Shown: piece after piece, positions 53,440 to 62,537 of the stretch
Position numbering within the stretch: the first letter of the stretch is position 1
How the letters are laid out: each line of letters begins with the position of its first letter
Assembly (NCBI RefSeq): GCF_002553505.1
Contig: NZ_PDCP01000024.1
Location: 1-64,000, forward strand
Direction: 5' to 3'
Source: Mycolicibacterium agri
GTDB taxonomy: Bacteria; Actinomycetota; Actinomycetes; Mycobacteriales; Mycobacteriaceae
Length of the DNA stretch: 64,000 nt
Made by a program: the position numbers and the translations under genes
Notes under the pieces: generated by a model
The model's input: only the letters and a program-made list of their open reading frames with translations
Told to the model about the DNA's origin: nothing
The model's database searches: none

Positions 53440-54861
53440 CTAGAGGTTGACCTTGGAGGTGTTGGTCTTGGCCAGGCTGCGCAGACGGCCCGCGGCGTCG
53501 TCACCGCCGTAGATGTCCTGCAGGGCCACCGCCCAGTTCTGCGTCGTGTCGAAAAACGCCTTCTGCGGGGTGAATTGGATCTTGGAGTCGCCGATGACCG
53601 TTTCGAAGGCCTCCAGATAACCGAACTGGTCGGCGGCGATGCGCTTGAAGGTGGTGTTGAACACCGACGCCCGCACCGGGTCGGCGTAGGTACCGCCCTG
53701 CACGGCCTTGTTCATCGATTCCTTGCCGGTGGCCCACTGGATGAACAGCCACGCCGCCAACTTGTTGCGCGAGTTGGCGCTCATCGCCCAGCTCCAGGTC
53801 CACAGATTGGTTTTGTAGTTGCCGTCGGGCCCGGCGGGACCCGCGTACCAGCCCAGGTTTCCGGCCTCCTTACTGGCGCCCGGCTTGTTCTTCGGGTAGG
53901 TGGCGCTGTCGGCGTCGTAGACCATCATCGCTTTTCCGTCGCCGAGATCGCCTGTGGCGTTGGGATAGTCGTAGGTGGTCCACGATGTCGGCCCGGCCTC
54001 ATGCTGCATTTGGATCCACTTCTTGGTGAAATCCACGGCCTTGTCGCTTGCCATCTCGGCGACGAGGTCGGTTCCGTCGAACGTGTAGTCCACCGCTCCC
54101 TCGCGCACGTACTGCGTCATGAACCCGGGGTGAATGGTGGCCCAGGACTTCGACCCGCGGGTCGCGATGCCGTAGCGGTTCTCCGAGCGGTCGGTGAGAT
54201 CGACGGCCAGTTGCACGAAGTCGTCGAAGTTGTCGGGCAGCTTGGTGATACCTCGCCGGTCGAAGTAGGCCTTGTTGTAGGCCACCACGTTGTTTTCGAA
54301 GCCCCACGGAATCGCCCACTGCCCGCCGGTGCCCAACGGGGCGCCGAGCGTGAAGTCCCACCGGGTGGAGGCGCGCAGGCCTTCGAAGATGTCCTCGAAG
54401 TCGTATTCGGCGCTGGTGGCCGAGCTGTTCTCCAGCCACGGGTTGAGGTCTTCGATCCAGCCCGGAGGTCCGTACTGCCAGATGAAGTAGGCGCCAAGCA
54501 TGAACGCGTCGTGCTTGCCCGTTCCACCGGCCAGTTCGGTGTTGAGCTTGGTGAAGTAGTCCGCCTCTGGCACCAGGTCGACGTTGACGTTGATCCCCGT
54601 GAGCTCGGTGAACTCCTTGAGCAGCGGCTGGTAGGACAGCTGGTAGGGATGCGGGGTCTGCAGGATGTTGATCGTCGACCCCGACGCCTTTCGCCAGTCG
54701 AAGCCGCCGCCGACCTCGGCCGCACCGTTGGGTGCACTCGCCTTGCCGCCGACTCCGCAGGCCGACAACACCGGCAGGCTCACCGCGGCGGCACCGGCAA
54801 TGCCCATGGCCGCCAGCATGTTTCGCCGAGACATCCGCGGCCCGGTCGAACCCTCATTCAT
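53440..54861 (-). CDS. CUT1-type substrate-binding lipoprotein
   Basis: 473 residues, an extracellular solute-binding protein of family 1 (type 2 fold). The signal carries SRRNMLAAMGIAGAAAVSL (twin-arginine-like RRN) and a lipobox LSAC at residues about 32-35. The mature part includes TINILQTPHPYQLSYQPLLKEF, ELAGGTGKHDAFML and WAIPWGFENNVVAYN. It would capture the polyol at the cell surface. eltD precedes it by 27 bp, so both respond to the same inducer. Confidence 0.86.
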   Translation of the reverse strand: MNEGSTGPRMSRRNMLAAMGIAGAAAVSLPVLSACGVGGKASAPNGAAEVGGGFDWRKASGSTINILQTPHPYQLSYQPLLKEFTELTGINVNVDLVPEADYFTKLNTELAGGTGKHDAFMLGAYFIWQYGPPGWIEDLNPWLENSSATSAEYDFEDIFEGLRASTRWDFTLGAPLGTGGQWAIPWGFENNVVAYNKAYFDRRGITKLPDNFDDFVQLAVDLTDRSENRYGIATRGSKSWATIHPGFMTQYVREGAVDYTFDGTDLVAEMASDKAVDFTKKWIQMQHEAGPTSWTTYDYPNATGDLGDGKAMMVYDADSATYPKNKPGASKEAGNLGWYAGPAGPDGNYKTNLWTWSWAMSANSRNKLAAWLFIQWATGKESMNKAVQGGTYADPVRASVFNTTFKRIAADQFGYLEAFETVIGDSKIQFTPQKAFFDTTQNWAVALQDIYGGDDAAGRLRSLAKTNTSKVNL

Positions 54862-54888
54862 GTCGTGTTCCTTCGCTCGCGTTCGGCG

Positions 54889-55983
54889 TCAGGCCGGGAT
54901 CAGCGAAACCTTCACCGACTCTTTGCCGCTGGCGACGAGGTCGAGGCCCTTCTGGAACTCCGTCAGCGGCAGCTGGTGGGTGCAGATCTTGTCCATCGGC
55001 AGCACGCCGGACTCGATCATCTTGATCGCGGCGGGCCAGCAGTACGGGCCGAGGTGCGCGCCGAGCACGTCGAGCTCCTTGTCGTCGCTGATGATGCTCC
55101 AGTCGACCGAGGCGTCGCTGCCGAAGACGCCGTACTCGACGTAGCGGCCCAGCTTGCGCAGCAGGTTGAGGCCCTGCGGCACCGCCGAAGTGTGGCCGGT
55201 GCCTTCCAGATAGACGTCGGCGCCGTAGCCGTCGGTGAGGCCCTTGACGATCTGCTCGGCGTCTTCCTCGGCGATGTTGATCGTCAGGTCGGCTCCGCAC
55301 AGCTTGGCCAGCTCGAGCTTCTCCGGCGCCATGTCCAACGCGATGACCCGCATCGGGTTCTTGGCGCGCGCACCGGCGATCATGCCGAGCCCGATCGGCC
55401 CGCAGCCCGCGACCACGACGGTGTCTTCGAAGGCGATCTGCGCGCGCTCGACAGCGTGCAGCGAGCACGACAACGGTTCGGCGAAGGCCGCGTGGTGCGC
55501 CGGGATGTCGCCGGAAACCTTGTGCACCAACGCTTCTGCCGGATACACCATGTAGTCGGCCATCGCGCCGGGAGTGCGGCGCTTGAAGCCGTACAGGTCG
55601 TGCGGCTGGCACATGTGGTACTGGCCGCGCTTGCAGAAGCGGCACTTCCAGCACGGGACGATCTGCTCGGAGACCACCCGGTCCCCGACCGCGATCCCCC
55701 ACCGCTGCGCTGCTTCGTCGTCGAGTTCGACCACCCTGCCGACGAATTCGTGTCCGGGGATCACCATGGTCTCGGCCCATGCCGGCCGGTTCTCGTCACC
55801 CCAGAACTTGGCCGCGCCGTGGTAGCACTTCAGATCGCTGGCGCAGATGCCGACCGCTTCGACCTTGATCAGCGCCTCGCCGGGGCCGCGCTGCGGCACC
55901 GCCATCTCTTCGAGTCGGTAGTCGCGCGGTCCGTGACACACGACTGCCTGCATCTTCTCGGGGATCTGCTCGGACATCTGCAC
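54889..55983 (-). CDS. eltD: Zinc-dependent erythritol/L-threitol dehydrogenase
   Basis: A medium-chain dehydrogenase of 364 residues. Catalytic zinc ligands are in GICASDLKCYHG and PGHEFVG. The structural zinc cysteines are in CWKCRFCKRGQYHMC, and the NAD motif AGCGPIGLG lies near 195. The whole sequence, from EKMQAVVCHGP to ESVKVSLIPA, closely resembles M. smegmatis EltD, which oxidises erythritol and L-threitol to erythrulose. It is the first gene of the twelve-gene minus-strand operon, 27 bp before the binding protein, and diverges from the regulator across 145 bp with repeated CAGATGT motifs. Confidence 0.9.
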   Translation of the reverse strand: MQMSEQIPEKMQAVVCHGPRDYRLEEMAVPQRGPGEALIKVEAVGICASDLKCYHGAAKFWGDENRPAWAETMVIPGHEFVGRVVELDDEAAQRWGIAVGDRVVSEQIVPCWKCRFCKRGQYHMCQPHDLYGFKRRTPGAMADYMVYPAEALVHKVSGDIPAHHAAFAEPLSCSLHAVERAQIAFEDTVVVAGCGPIGLGMIAGARAKNPMRVIALDMAPEKLELAKLCGADLTINIAEEDAEQIVKGLTDGYGADVYLEGTGHTSAVPQGLNLLRKLGRYVEYGVFGSDASVDWSIISDDKELDVLGAHLGPYCWPAAIKMIESGVLPMDKICTHQLPLTEFQKGLDLVASGKESVKVSLIPA

Positions 55984-56059
55984 TCCTGTCGACCTCGGCT
56001 TGTCCGCTGCTCACACGTGTGGCCGTGTTGTGGTTCGAGTCACGCTAACGCTTATGTGC

Positions 56060-56116
56060 ACAGATGTCCAGAACAGTTGTTCAGAGAGAAAGTTTCATGA
56101 ACAGATGTGCAGATGT
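56060..56116. promoter_or_regulatory. Candidate operator for the tetritol regulator
   Basis: CAGATGT occurs three times (56061-56067, 56102-56108, 56110-56116). The first two lie in ACAGATGTCC (56060-56069) and ACAGATGTGC (56101-56110). A GAACAGTTGTTC element with inverted halves (56071-56082) lies between the copies. The array sits in the eltD-regulator intergenic region, where a SorC-type factor would control both directions. Confidence 0.55.
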
Positions 56117-56128
56117 CATACTCGTCAC

Positions 56129-57151
56129 ATGCCCCGGGCCGCTCAACCAACTCCGCCAGCAGGCGTCGAGAGCACCAGATCCGACGGTGATGCCGGTCAT
56201 TTCCCGGCATCGCTGCTCTATCAGGCAGCAAAGCTGTACTACACCGAAGACGCGACCCAGGCCGACGTCGCCGCGCAGCTCGGCACGAGCCGGGCAACGG
56301 TGAGCCGGTTGCTGTCGGAGGCCAAGCGGCGCGGCATCGTGCGCATCGAGGTGGTGCCGCCGTCCGAGGTCACCGTCGGTGACCTCTCCGACCGGTTGGC
56401 GCGCGCTTTGTCGCTGACAAACGTGTATCTGAGCATGCCGCTGCCGACGCCCGGGCCGGGGCGTACCGACCTCGACGTGATGGGAGGCGCGCTGGCACCG
56501 GCGGTGGGGCGCGCGCTGTCCGCGGCGGGCTTGCTGCCCGGCGACGCGCTGCTCGTGTCGTCGGGGCGCACCGTTTACGAGGTCGCCCAGTACGACCTCG
56601 TGCCGCTGCCCGGCGTCCGGGTGGCGCCGACGGTCGGCGGCAACGACCAGCCCGAGGCGTGGTACCAGACCAACGAGATCACCCGGCTGGTCGCCGACCG
56701 CATCGGCGGGCGACCGAACTATCTGTTCGCCCCGGCGCTGCCGGGCCCCGACCTGTATCCATCGCTGCTCAACGATCCGAGCATTCAGCGCGTACTCGAC
56801 CTGTGGTCGCATGCGCGGTGCGCGTTGATGGGTGTCGGCGCTCCGCCGCTGATGCGTTCGGACATACCGCAATTCGTGCCCACCGGCTCGTCGTCGCTGC
56901 GCGCGGCCGTCGGCGACGTGTGCTCGCGGTTCTTCGACCGCGCAGGCGAGCCGGTCGAATTCGAGGGCAGCGAGCGCTTGATCGCCGTGGAACTCGAAGC
57001 GCTGCGGCATGTTCCGGTTACCATCGCCGTCGCCGTCGGCGCCGAGAAGGTCGAGTCGATCATCGGCGGCGCCCGCGGCCGGTATTTCAATCAACTGGTC
57101 ACCGACCCGGCGACGGCGTCGGCGATTCTCGACACCGTGGAGCGCCCATGA
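56129..57151 (+). CDS. SorC/DeoR-type sugar-responsive regulator
   Basis: 340 residues. The N-terminal helix-turn-helix is at about 30-70 (AKLYYTEDATQADVAAQLGTSRATVSRLLSEAKRRGIVRI), followed by a SorC-type sugar-phosphate-binding domain (about 75-335). The domain fold is ribose-isomerase-like and senses phosphorylated sugars. ATG 56129 is preferred to GTG 56000: the longer start would read through the candidate operator region and add unrelated residues. The stop overlaps the next SDR gene start by 4 bp. A phosphorylated tetrulose is the likely effector, which is inference. Confidence 0.86.
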   Translation: MPRAAQPTPPAGVESTRSDGDAGHFPASLLYQAAKLYYTEDATQADVAAQLGTSRATVSRLLSEAKRRGIVRIEVVPPSEVTVGDLSDRLARALSLTNVYLSMPLPTPGPGRTDLDVMGGALAPAVGRALSAAGLLPGDALLVSSGRTVYEVAQYDLVPLPGVRVAPTVGGNDQPEAWYQTNEITRLVADRIGGRPNYLFAPALPGPDLYPSLLNDPSIQRVLDLWSHARCALMGVGAPPLMRSDIPQFVPTGSSSLRAAVGDVCSRFFDRAGEPVEFEGSERLIAVELEALRHVPVTIAVAVGAEKVESIIGGARGRYFNQLVTDPATASAILDTVERP

Positions 57152-57939
57152 CGACCCTGGCCGACCCCCGCTACGCCGGTGCCTTAAGGCTCGACGGTAA
57201 GCGCGCGCTGATCACCGGCGCGACCAAGGGCATCGGCGCCGACATCGCCCGTGCGTTCGCCTCCGCGGGCGCCGACCTGGTTCTCAGCGGCCGCGACGAA
57301 ACCGAGTTGAGCGCGGCCCGCTCGGCGTTGTCCGAGCAGTTCGGCACTCAGATCCATACCGCGGCAATCGATCTGGCCGAGGCCGATGGCCCCGCCGAAC
57401 TGGCACGACGGGCAGCCGATGCGTTCGGTGGGCTCGACATATTGGTCAACAACGCCGGCATCTCCCATCCCCAACCGGTCACCGCAACCGATCCGGCGTT
57501 GTTCGACGCGACGATCGCGGTCAACCTGCGCGCGCCCGCCCTGCTGGCGTCGGCGGTAGCGGCCGCGATGGTGGAGGCAGGCACCGGCGGGTCGATCATC
57601 ACCGTGGCGTCGGCCGCCGCGCTCGCACCGCTGCCCGACCACTACGCCTACTGCGCGTCAAAGGCGGGGCTGGTGATGGCGACGAAGGTGCTGGCGCGGG
57701 AACTCGGCCCGTATGGGATCCGGGCGAATTCGGTGTGCCCGACGGTGGTGCTCACCGAGATGGGCCAGCGGGTGTGGGGTGAGGAAGCCAAGGCCGCACC
57801 GATGCTGGCCCGAATTCCGCTCGGCCGCTTCGCCGTTCCGCATGAGGTGTCCGACGCGGTGGTCTGGCTGGCCTCGGATGCCGCCAGCATGGTCAACGGC
57901 GTCGACATTCCGGTCGACGGCGGCTACACGATGGGCTGA
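57148..57939 (+). CDS. Short-chain dehydrogenase/reductase
   Basis: 263 residues: TGATKGIG (about 24-31), NNAGIS (about 100), catalytic YCASK (about 172) and the C-terminal VNGVDIPVDGGY typical of sugar-alcohol or keto-sugar SDRs. The sequence differs from dthD (42638-43402), so it probably handles another polyol or stereoisomer. Coupled to the regulator by a 4-bp overlap, it should be induced together with it. Converges with the FGGY kinase, 3 bp apart. Confidence 0.86.
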   Translation: MTTLADPRYAGALRLDGKRALITGATKGIGADIARAFASAGADLVLSGRDETELSAARSALSEQFGTQIHTAAIDLAEADGPAELARRAADAFGGLDILVNNAGISHPQPVTATDPALFDATIAVNLRAPALLASAVAAAMVEAGTGGSIITVASAAALAPLPDHYAYCASKAGLVMATKVLARELGPYGIRANSVCPTVVLTEMGQRVWGEEAKAAPMLARIPLGRFAVPHEVSDAVVWLASDAASMVNGVDIPVDGGYTMG

Positions 57940-57942
57940 GAC

Positions 57943-59424
57943 TCAGCCCGGCTCCGTCGCAGCCAGCCGGTGCACCTGGGGCTTGGTGGCCGGATACAGT
58001 TCGCGCCACGTGTCGTAGAGGTCGTCGTAGAGCGCGCGGTTGCGCGGATCGGGTTTGATCTCGCGCGCGATCTTGGCCCAGTCGGTGCTCGGCGGCACCA
58101 GGCCCACACCGATGGCGGCCAGCAGCGCGTCGCCGTAGCTGGCGCCGATGGCCTGCTCGGGCACCAGTTGCGGACGGCCGGTGATGTCGCTGACGGCCTG
58201 CGCCCAGATCGGGCTGCGCAGCCCGCCGCCGACGGCGACGGTCCGATTGCCTGCGTGTGCGTCGTCGAACCGCTCGAGGATCTGCCGGATCCCGAACGAA
58301 ATCCCTTCGTAGGCAGCGCGGAACAGATGTCCACGGCCGTGACGCAGCGTCAGTCCGGCGACCACCCCGCGCGCCTGCGGGTCGAAGACAGGTGTCCGCT
58401 CGCCGGCGAAATACGGCAACACCAGTAGGCCCTCGCAGCCGGGCGGCACCCCCGTCGCCTCGGCCATCAGATCCTCGAACGACGCACCGCCGGTGACCTT
58501 CTGCAGCCAGCCGATGAGGCTGCCCGCCGTCGACGTGCCTGCCGCCAGCGCCAAGCTGTCGCGGTCCACCCCCGCGGTCGTCCAGAGCGTCGGATCGCTG
58601 TGGTACTCGTCGATGACCTGGATGAGAAACATCGTCGAGCCGTACATCAGCATCTGATCGCCCGGCCGGCGCACTCCGACCGAGAACGCTTCCGAGTAGG
58701 CGTCGACGGTGCCTGCGACGACCGGGGTGCCCTCGGGTACGCCAGTTGCGGCGGCCGCCTCGGGCAACACACCGCCGACGACCTCGTTGGGCCAGACCAG
58801 CCTCGGTAGCGGCAGCGGACCGCAAATCCGCTGCGCCCATTCGTAATTCCAGTCGAGCTCACGGGTGGCATACAGCGGGTCGCACTGGCTTGCGGTGTGG
58901 TGGTCGATGGCGTATTCACCGGTCAGCTTGGCGGCGATGTACGAGTTCGAGCCGTACCAGCCGCGGGCCGCGTCGAACACGTGCGGCTCGTGGCGGCGCA
59001 CCCATTCCAGCTTCGGGCCGAGCGCCTGGCTGGACAGCAGGGTGCCTGCGCGCTCCAGGATTTTGCTCTCGCCGAACTCTTCGGTGAGAGAGGCGATTTC
59101 TTCGGTCGCGCGGGTGTCGACGCCGTACAAGATCGCCGGGCGCAGTGGCCGCAGGTCGCTGTCGCACAGCACCAGGCACGGGCCGACTCCACTGACGCAC
59201 ATGCCCGCCACCCTGCCGCCTGGCGGTAGTTGTGACATCAACGCATTGCTGATCGCGCAGACCTCGCGCCACCACATCCCCTCGGCGTCGGCTTCCGCCC
59301 ATCCCGGCCGGGGCAGGTCCATCCCGTGTGCGATGGCCTCGGACGCGATCACTGTCCCCGATATGTCGACGAGGACGCCTTTCGTGCTCCCCGTCCCCAT
59401 GTCGATTCCGAGCAGCAGGTCCAC
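57943..59424 (-). CDS. FGGY-family carbohydrate kinase (xylulokinase-like)
   Basis: 493 residues in the two-domain FGGY fold. The phosphate-binding GIDMGTGSTKGVLVD opens the N-terminal domain; the C-terminal domain has AVGGGLRSPIWAQAVSDI and SYGDALLAAIG. A xylulokinase-like substrate site is suggested by CVSGVGP and YGVDTRA. Its place beside the tetritol genes suggests phosphorylation of a tetrulose or pentulose; a xylulose role is equally possible. It diverges from the LysR gene by 107 bp. Confidence 0.85.
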   Translation of the reverse strand: MDLLLGIDMGTGSTKGVLVDISGTVIASEAIAHGMDLPRPGWAEADAEGMWWREVCAISNALMSQLPPGGRVAGMCVSGVGPCLVLCDSDLRPLRPAILYGVDTRATEEIASLTEEFGESKILERAGTLLSSQALGPKLEWVRRHEPHVFDAARGWYGSNSYIAAKLTGEYAIDHHTASQCDPLYATRELDWNYEWAQRICGPLPLPRLVWPNEVVGGVLPEAAAATGVPEGTPVVAGTVDAYSEAFSVGVRRPGDQMLMYGSTMFLIQVIDEYHSDPTLWTTAGVDRDSLALAAGTSTAGSLIGWLQKVTGGASFEDLMAEATGVPPGCEGLLVLPYFAGERTPVFDPQARGVVAGLTLRHGRGHLFRAAYEGISFGIRQILERFDDAHAGNRTVAVGGGLRSPIWAQAVSDITGRPQLVPEQAIGASYGDALLAAIGVGLVPPSTDWAKIAREIKPDPRNRALYDDLYDTWRELYPATKPQVHRLAATEPG

Positions 59425-59531
59425 GCGACAAACCCTACGTGGAGCGCCACAGCCGATTCACGCGATCCGGACCGTTCGGGTGCTCGACGCGTTGCTGGAC
59501 ACATCGTTCGGTTTCTGTGAACAATCGTCGG

Positions 59532-60452
59532 GTGGACACCCGCCGCCTGCAACTGCTCCTCGCGCTGTCCCGACTGGGTTCGATGCGCGCGGTCGCCGAG
59601 ACGCACAACCTCACCACGTCGACGGTTTCGCAACAGATCGCCGCGCTCGCCAAGGAGACCGGCGCCCAGCTGATCGAGCCCGAGGGCAGGCGGGTCCGAC
59701 TGACGCCGGCCGGGCGTCGACTGGCCGACCATGCCGTCACAATCCTGGCCGCCGTGGAGAGCGCCCGGCTCGATCTCGATCCGGATGCCGAGCCGGCGGG
59801 CACGGTCCGCATCGGCGGATTCGCCACTGGTCTTCGCGTCTCACTGCTACCGATCGTGGCCGAGCTCGCCGACCGCTATCCGAAGGTGGGTTTCGTCATC
59901 AGCGAGTACGAGCCGATCGAGGCCTTCGCGCTGCTGACCAACGACGATCTCGATCTGGCCCTGACCTACGACTACAACCTCGCGCCCGCATCCCCCGGTC
60001 CGGTGTTGGAGACCGTCGCGCTGTGGTCGGTCGAGTGGGGTCTCGGCGTCCCCGCCGAGCGTGAGAAGGGCAGAGCCGACATCGGCAGCTACGCAGATCA
60101 CACCTGGATCGTCAACTCACGCAACACCGCAGACGAAGACGCCGTGCGCACCCTGGCGTCGCTCGCCGGCTTCACGCCCCGGATCGCACACCAAATCGAC
60201 AGCCTGGACCTGGTCGAGGATTTGATCGTGGCCGGATACGGGGTGGGCCTGTTGCCGATCGACCGGCCGACCCATCCCGGCGTGACGGTGCGTCCGTTGG
60301 CGGATCCGCAGGTGATTCTGACCGCTTACGCGGTGACGCGGCGGGGCCGGGCGACGTGGCCGCCGCTTCGTGTGGTGCTCGATCGGCTTCGCCCGCCGCA
60401 GGGTCGGCCGCTGCCCCGGCTGAGCTGGCCGCGTCCGGAGGCCAAGCCGTGA
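59532..60452 (+). CDS. LysR-family regulator
   Basis: 306 residues: winged helix-turn-helix at the N-terminus (RRLQLLLALSRLGSMRAVAETHNLTTSTVSQQIAAL) then a periplasmic-binding-like effector domain (about 90-295). GTG 59532 precisely starts the LysR domain; the longer frame back to 59328 overlaps the kinase promoter. It is transcribed away from the FGGY kinase across 107 bp, the usual arrangement for a LysR regulator and its target. Its stop is 4 bp from the convergent zinc-ribbon gene. Confidence 0.87.
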   Translation: MDTRRLQLLLALSRLGSMRAVAETHNLTTSTVSQQIAALAKETGAQLIEPEGRRVRLTPAGRRLADHAVTILAAVESARLDLDPDAEPAGTVRIGGFATGLRVSLLPIVAELADRYPKVGFVISEYEPIEAFALLTNDDLDLALTYDYNLAPASPGPVLETVALWSVEWGLGVPAEREKGRADIGSYADHTWIVNSRNTADEDAVRTLASLAGFTPRIAHQIDSLDLVEDLIVAGYGVGLLPIDRPTHPGVTVRPLADPQVILTAYAVTRRGRATWPPLRVVLDRLRPPQGRPLPRLSWPRPEAKP

Positions 60453-60456
60453 TGGG

Positions 60457-60693
60457 TCAAGCGGCGTTGCGCTTGCGCCGGGCCTCGCGCTTACTGGTGT
60501 CCAGCGACCACAGGTGAGCGCAGGACGGGCACTGCATGTCCACCAGCGGGCCTTTGTTGCCCAGCAGGTATTGCCAGTGCGTGGCGCAGTTGCGGGAACT
60601 CTGACAGTCGGCGCAGCGGGCGCCGTGCAGGCAGTTGGGGCACTCCAGCCAGGCACGTCGCGACCGGTCTGCGGTCGGATCAATCGGCAGCAT
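60457..60693 (-). CDS. Small zinc-ribbon protein
   Basis: 78 residues with four cysteine pairs or singles: CPNC, CADC, a single C (NCATHW) and CPSC. These form one or two zinc ribbons, followed by a basic tail KREARRKRNAA. The ATG at 60693 overlaps the DUF6400 gene 3' end by 14 bp. Function unknown; nucleic-acid or protein binding is a guess from the basic tail. The same frame upstream of this ATG is open (to 61005), but there it crosses from the damaged DUF6400 gene and is not protein-like. Confidence 0.65.
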   Translation of the reverse strand: MLPIDPTADRSRRAWLECPNCLHGARCADCQSSRNCATHWQYLLGNKGPLVDMQCPSCAHLWSLDTSKREARRKRNAA

Positions 60694-60909
60694 GCTCGCC
60701 CGACCGCTCCGGCAGCACACCTGCGCTGACCAGCTCGTCATAGATGCGCTGCTGCTCTTCGTCCAGGTCGGAGTAGAGCATGTCGTAGGCCTTGTTCTCC
60801 TCGGCGAGAACGGCCACGGATCCCAGTCCTCACCGATCGCCTCTAATACAGCGGTGCGGCGGCGGACCTCATCCAGCGTCAGGTCATACGCGAATTCGAG
60901 GTCGGCCAT
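60680..60909 (-). pseudogene. DUF6400-family gene with a -1 frameshift
   Basis: From ATG 60909 the product reads ADLEFAYDLTLDEVRRRTAV then LEAIGEDWDP, after which the frame becomes unlike the family. Adding one G within plus-strand 60812-60821 (CGGCCACGGA) restores VAVLAEENKAYDMLYSDLDE, then EQQRIYDELVSAGVLPERSG and a stop at 60682-60680. The span is 230 nt, one short of a whole number of codons. The lost base is in a short G/C run, so sequencing error is possible. The function of this short helical protein is unknown. Confidence 0.75.
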
Positions 60910-61059
60910 GGCCACCTCCCGTCCATCAGTCACGCAGTCACGCACATATGCAGTCCGGCTAAGCAATGAGAACGTGACGCTTCCTAACCAACGCCGAGGA
61001 AGCAATGAATCAGGTCACGCTGATGATGCGAGGTTCGTCACACAGCGCCGACCAGGCCG

Positions 61060-62463
61060 TCAGACACCTTGGCCCAAGGTCAACGGCTGCGCCCGCCGGT
61101 ATTGATCGAGGACCTCCGGCGTCGGCGCCGCGGTGTAGGTCGTGGTGTCCCCGGCGGTCCAGTCCGGCGGCGCGTCGGCCCGCGTCAGCGTCCACGCCGC
61201 CTGTCGCGCGGCCCCGAGGGTCACATACTCGCCAGGGGTCGGCACCGCGACGGGCCGGCCGAAGATCGCCGGTGCGATCTCCCTAATTGCCTTGGAGCGG
61301 GCGCCGCCGCCGACCAGGATGATCCGTTCGGCGTCGACGCCATGGGCCGAGATCTTGTCGAGGCAATAAGCCAGGGAGCAGAGCAGTCCTTCGACGCCGG
61401 CCCTGGCGATGTTGGCCGATGTCAGATTGCGCGCCGTCATGCCGTGCAGTGCCCCAGTGGCGTTCGGCAGGTTCGGCGAGCGCTCGCCTTCCAGATACGG
61501 CACCAGCGTGAGTCCTTCAGCGCCCGCGGGGGCGGACAACGCCAGCCGGTCCAGTTCGTCGAAATCCACGCCGAGCATCGCGGCCACCGCCGCGAGCACC
61601 GGCGCCCCGTTGAGCGTGCAGACCAGCGGCAGCTGGCGACCGGTGGCATCGGCGAAACCGGCGACGATGCCCTCGGGGTCGTGGGGTGCGGTGTGCCCGA
61701 CGGCGCTGACCACACCGGAGGTGCCGAGCGAGACGATGCAGTCACCCGGTTGCGCGCCGAGTCCCAGTGCCGCGGCGGCGTTGTCACCGGCGCCGGGGCC
61801 GAGCGTTGCGCCGTTGGCGGTCTGGCCCGCGGAGCCGGACGGGCCGAGCACCGTCGGCAGCTGCGGTCTGCGGCCGCGCATCGCCAGCTCGAGCAGGTCG
61901 AACTGATAGGCACCCGACTCGGCGGAGAAGTAGCCGGTGCCGCTGGCGTCGCTGCGGTCGGTGTGCAGCGTTCCGATGTCGATCGAGCCGCTCAGCCGCC
62001 ATGTCAGCCAGTCGTGCGGAAGGCACACCGCGGCGGTGGCGGCCGCATGCTCGGCTTCATGGTCGGCAAGCCAGCGCAGCTTTGCCGCGGTGATCGCGGC
62101 GACGGGCACCACGCCGATCCGCTTCGCCCATTCCGCGGCACCGCCGAGGTCGTCGACCAGATCGGCGGCGGCCTCACTGGAGCGAGTGTCGTTCCACAGC
62201 AACGCGTCTCGGATCACGTCGCCGCTCTCGTCCAGACACACCATGCCGTGCTGCTGGGCGCCGACCGAGACGGCGGCTACGTCGTCGAGCCCCCCTGCGC
62301 CTTCCACGGCGCTCTGCAGGGCGGTCCACCAATGCCTCGGGTCGACCTCGGTGCCGTCGGGGTGCGGCGCGGTTCCCGATCGCTCGATCGCCCCAGTGTC
62401 TGCGTCGCAGACCAGAACCTTGCACGACTGAGTGGACGAATCGATACCGGCGACGAGGGTCAC
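61060..62463 (-). CDS. xylB: Xylulokinase
   Basis: 467 residues of the FGGY family. The N-terminal [13 protein letters not shown] (phosphate loop), then [13 protein letters not shown] and LLWNDTRSS (substrate site) match xylulokinase. The C-terminal domain has [17 protein letters not shown]. It phosphorylates D-xylulose to D-xylulose 5-phosphate. GTG 62463 fits the family start; the frame upstream is not protein-like. No xylose isomerase is near, so xylulose may come from a polyol dehydrogenase, in line with the local sugar-alcohol theme. It diverges from the DUF6328 gene. Confidence 0.87.
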   Translation of the reverse strand: MTLVAGIDSSTQSCKVLVCDADTGAIERSGTAPHPDGTEVDPRHWWTALQSAVEGAGGLDDVAAVSVGAQQHGMVCLDESGDVIRDALLWNDTRSSEAAADLVDDLGGAAEWAKRIGVVPVAAITAAKLRWLADHEAEHAAATAAVCLPHDWLTWRLSGSIDIGTLHTDRSDASGTGYFSAESGAYQFDLLELAMRGRRPQLPTVLGPSGSAGQTANGATLGPGAGDNAAAALGLGAQPGDCIVSLGTSGVVSAVGHTAPHDPEGIVAGFADATGRQLPLVCTLNGAPVLAAVAAMLGVDFDELDRLALSAPAGAEGLTLVPYLEGERSPNLPNATGALHGMTARNLTSANIARAGVEGLLCSLAYCLDKISAHGVDAERIILVGGGARSKAIREIAPAIFGRPVAVPTPGEYVTLGAARQAAWTLTRADAPPDWTAGDTTTYTAAPTPEVLDQYRRAQPLTLGQGV

Positions 62464-62537
62464 GCATGCGAAGTTACCCGCTCGGCGTGGAAACCGTCGA
62501 TCGGCCATGTGCCGCGTGGTTCTGCGAGAATTGCCGA

